Shown here: piece by piece, positions 6,562 to 7,575 of the stretch | Numbering within the stretch: the stretch's first letter is position 1 | Layout of the letters: each line of letters begins with the position of its first letter | From: Thermoplasmata archaeon | GTDB lineage: Archaea; Thermoplasmatota; Thermoplasmata; Lutacidiplasmatales; UBA184 | Length of the DNA stretch: 7,575 bases | Assembly (NCBI GenBank): GCA_021823085.1 | Contig: JAKAPG010000079.1 | Location: 1-7,575 of the forward strand | Reading direction: 5' to 3' | The notes under the pieces: model-generated | Database searches by the model: none | What the model was told of the DNA's origin: nothing | Seen by the model: the letters and a program-made list of their open reading frames with translations, nothing else | Made by a program: the position numbers and the translations under genes

Positions 6562-6945
6562 ATGCCGAGCCCTTCTCGGAAGAAAACTCGCGCGCGAAGT
6601 CTCCCTATGGCCAAGCGCCGGGCGGGGCCCCGGCCGGCCCGTGCCTCTTCCAAGAAGACGGTCCCAAAGTCCGACCCCGCGCGGGCCCGGACGGCCCCGA
6701 AGAGCTCGGTGCGCACGCCGGCCCGGTCTGCGGCGGGTGCGGAGCCGGCGCCGGTCCCCGAGGTCGTCGCCCCGCGATTGCCCGGGGGGCGACGTCACCT
6801 GCTGTCGCTCGCCTTCCTTCGTGACGGGGACGAGTTCTTCGCGCGGATCGAGAGCAACGCGGGTCAGATCACCGAGTTCAAGAACCGCGCCCTCGACCAG
6901 CTCCTGACGCTGGTGGCGGGCGAGCTCGAGGATCTCCTCGAGTAG
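6562..6945 (+). CDS. Unrecognised 127-residue protein: basic disordered tail plus short acidic domain
   Basis: I do not recognise the family. Residues 1-75 are low-complexity and strongly basic, made almost wholly of Lys, Arg, Ala, Pro and Ser (starting PSPSRKKTRAR), like the tails of histone H1-like or nucleic-acid-binding proteins. Residues about 78-127 form a compact domain: a strand-like HLLSLAFLRDGDEFFARIE (80-98), then a helix from about QITEFKNRALDQLLTLVAGEL to an acidic end (EDLLE). No Cys, no membrane helix, no metal or nucleotide motif. The basic tail and acidic end suggest nucleic-acid binding or self-assembly, as inference only. The gene has a TATA box and GAGG properly spaced before ATG 6562; an ATG at 6607 would keep the core but lacks a good site. 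It converges on the dehydrogenase gene with 16 bases between stops. Confidence 0.75.
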   Translation: MPSPSRKKTRARSLPMAKRRAGPRPARASSKKTVPKSDPARARTAPKSSVRTPARSAAGAEPAPVPEVVAPRLPGGRRHLLSLAFLRDGDEFFARIESNAGQITEFKNRALDQLLTLVAGELEDLLE

Positions 6946-6961
6946 GCCAGCCCCTCCTCCG

Positions 6962-7575
6962 CTACGCCTGGAGATGCGGATCGATCGCTCCCGGCACGGG
7001 CATCCGCGGCCGGGGTAGGGGCTTGGACAGGTCGACCAACGGTACCCTTCGGGCGATCTCCGTCGCCATCGCCGAGCAGCCGGAAGGAGGCACTGGGCGG
7101 GCTGTGTATCCCGGGAGCGCGAGATCGTAGGTGACGACCTTCTTCTCGGCGATCGTCTCCCAGACGGCGCGGAAGATCCGATCCGCGGCGGTCCGCTCCC
7201 CGATGTGCCGGAGCAGCAGCTCGGCGGACAAGATCTCGGCGACCGGGTCGGCCCTGTCCTGACCTGCGTACTTCGGCGCCGAGCCGTGCACGGGCTCGAA
7301 GACCGCGATCTCGTCGCCGTAGATCGCGCCCGGCGCGACACCGAGCCCCCCGGCGAGCCCCGCGCACAAGTCCGAAAGGATGTCCCCGAAGAGGTTCGTG
7401 GTCACGATGACGTCGTACTCCTCGGGCTTCTTGACGAGCTGCATGCACATGTTGTCGATCAGCCGCTCCTCGGGGATGATGTCGGAATACTGCGGAGAGA
7501 TCTCCCGGAACACCTGCTGGAACAGTGCCCCGGTCGTCTTCAGGATGTTCGCCTTGTGCATCGCCGTCACCGGGC
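6962..7575 (-). CDS. icd: Isocitrate dehydrogenase, C-terminal part (isocitrate/isopropylmalate dehydrogenase family)
   Basis: Partial: the 5' end lies beyond the right edge, and the frame is open to base 7575. The enzyme oxidatively decarboxylates isocitrate to 2-oxoglutarate in the citric acid cycle. Visible family features, in order: VTAMHKANILK with the catalytic Lys of the HK(G/A)N motif, the YDVIVTTNLFGDILSD stretch with the metal-binding aspartates, GGLGVAPGA, and the cofactor-site segment VHGSAPKYAGQDRADP. Lys-Tyr in APKYAGQ matches isocitrate dehydrogenase (E. coli Icd Lys344, Tyr345) and not isopropylmalate dehydrogenase, which has Asp-Ile there; VTYD keeps Tyr391. ILSAELLLRHIG and RTAADRI also resemble Icd. 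The tail carries about 20 extra Pro-rich residues. About 204 residues of an expected 400 or so are present. Homoisocitrate dehydrogenase is a less likely alternative. Confidence 0.88.
   Translation of the reverse strand, partial: PVTAMHKANILKTTGALFQQVFREISPQYSDIIPEERLIDNMCMQLVKKPEEYDVIVTTNLFGDILSDLCAGLAGGLGVAPGAIYGDEIAVFEPVHGSAPKYAGQDRADPVAEILSAELLLRHIGERTAADRIFRAVWETIAEKKVVTYDLALPGYTARPVPPSGCSAMATEIARRVPLVDLSKPLPRPRMPVPGAIDPHLQA

Noticed and set aside
6312..6716. N-terminal extension of the membrane protein by about 135 residues
   Set aside because: The frame is open, but the sequence is Arg/Ser/Pro-rich without a pattern, it would overlap the promoter and start of the divergent gene, and a good ribosome-binding site stands before GTG 6311.
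4693..7341. Very long minus-strand open frame (882 codons) covering parts of three genes
   Set aside because: Its translation is almost wholly Arg, Pro, Ser and Gly, and it runs out of frame through the membrane-protein and dehydrogenase genes, which have clear family motifs. It is a by-product of high GC content.
1..7575. Defence system, mobile element, CRISPR array or biosynthetic cluster
   Set aside because: No spaced direct repeats, transposase, integrase, nuclease or toxin-like genes were seen; the recognised genes are chromosomal housekeeping genes.
6962..7575. 3-isopropylmalate dehydrogenase (leuB)
   Set aside because: The cofactor segment has Lys-Tyr where that enzyme has Asp-Ile, and the segments that follow match isocitrate dehydrogenase better.

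Overview
The window is a stretch of a high-GC archaeal chromosome. It carries an archaeal gene cluster (ftsZ, secE, spt5, rpl11), the archaeal pterin enzyme MptE, TATA-box promoters about 40 bases upstream of start codons, and GGAGG/GAGG ribosome-binding sites. The gene order ftsZ-secE-spt5-rpl11 is a euryarchaeal pattern. The high GC content and the large N-terminal extension on Spt5 make me lean towards a Thermoplasmatota-type lineage, but this is an inference and not shown by the sequence. I saw no insertion sequence, CRISPR array, tRNA, rRNA or phage gene.

Layout. Bases 1-510 (+) hold an Hsp20-type small heat-shock protein with its own TATA box and Shine-Dalgarno site. It converges on a leftward operon (3733 down to 577) with the order ftsZ, secE, spt5, rpl11 and an unrecognised 99-codon gene. 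The last two junctions overlap (11 nt between spt5 and rpl11, ATGA between rpl11 and the 99-codon gene), so this is a translationally coupled unit joining cell division, protein export, transcription elongation and the ribosome. A strong GC hairpin (532-558) lies between the convergent hsp20 and operon ends. A symmetric TATA element (3773-3779) lies between ftsZ and the divergent mptE gene (+, 3808-4551), which makes 6-hydroxymethyl-7,8-dihydropterin pyrophosphate for archaeal pterin cofactors.

The end of mptE overlaps by 37 bp, tail to tail, with a large leftward polytopic membrane protein (6311-4515) that looks like a GT-C-type glycosyltransferase. After a 250-base divergent intergenic region comes a small rightward gene (6562-6945) for a protein with a very basic Pro/Ala/Lys/Arg-rich tail and a short acidic C-terminal domain. 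It runs tail to tail, 16 bases apart, into the 3' two-thirds or so of an isocitrate-dehydrogenase-family gene (minus strand, cut by the right edge).

Most of the window is core housekeeping DNA. The points most worth a second look are the roughly 185-residue N-terminal extension on Spt5 with a predicted beta-sandwich domain, the 99-codon gene that follows rpl11 where rpl1 is often found, the basic-tailed small protein, and the mixed cofactor-site residues of the isocitrate dehydrogenase.
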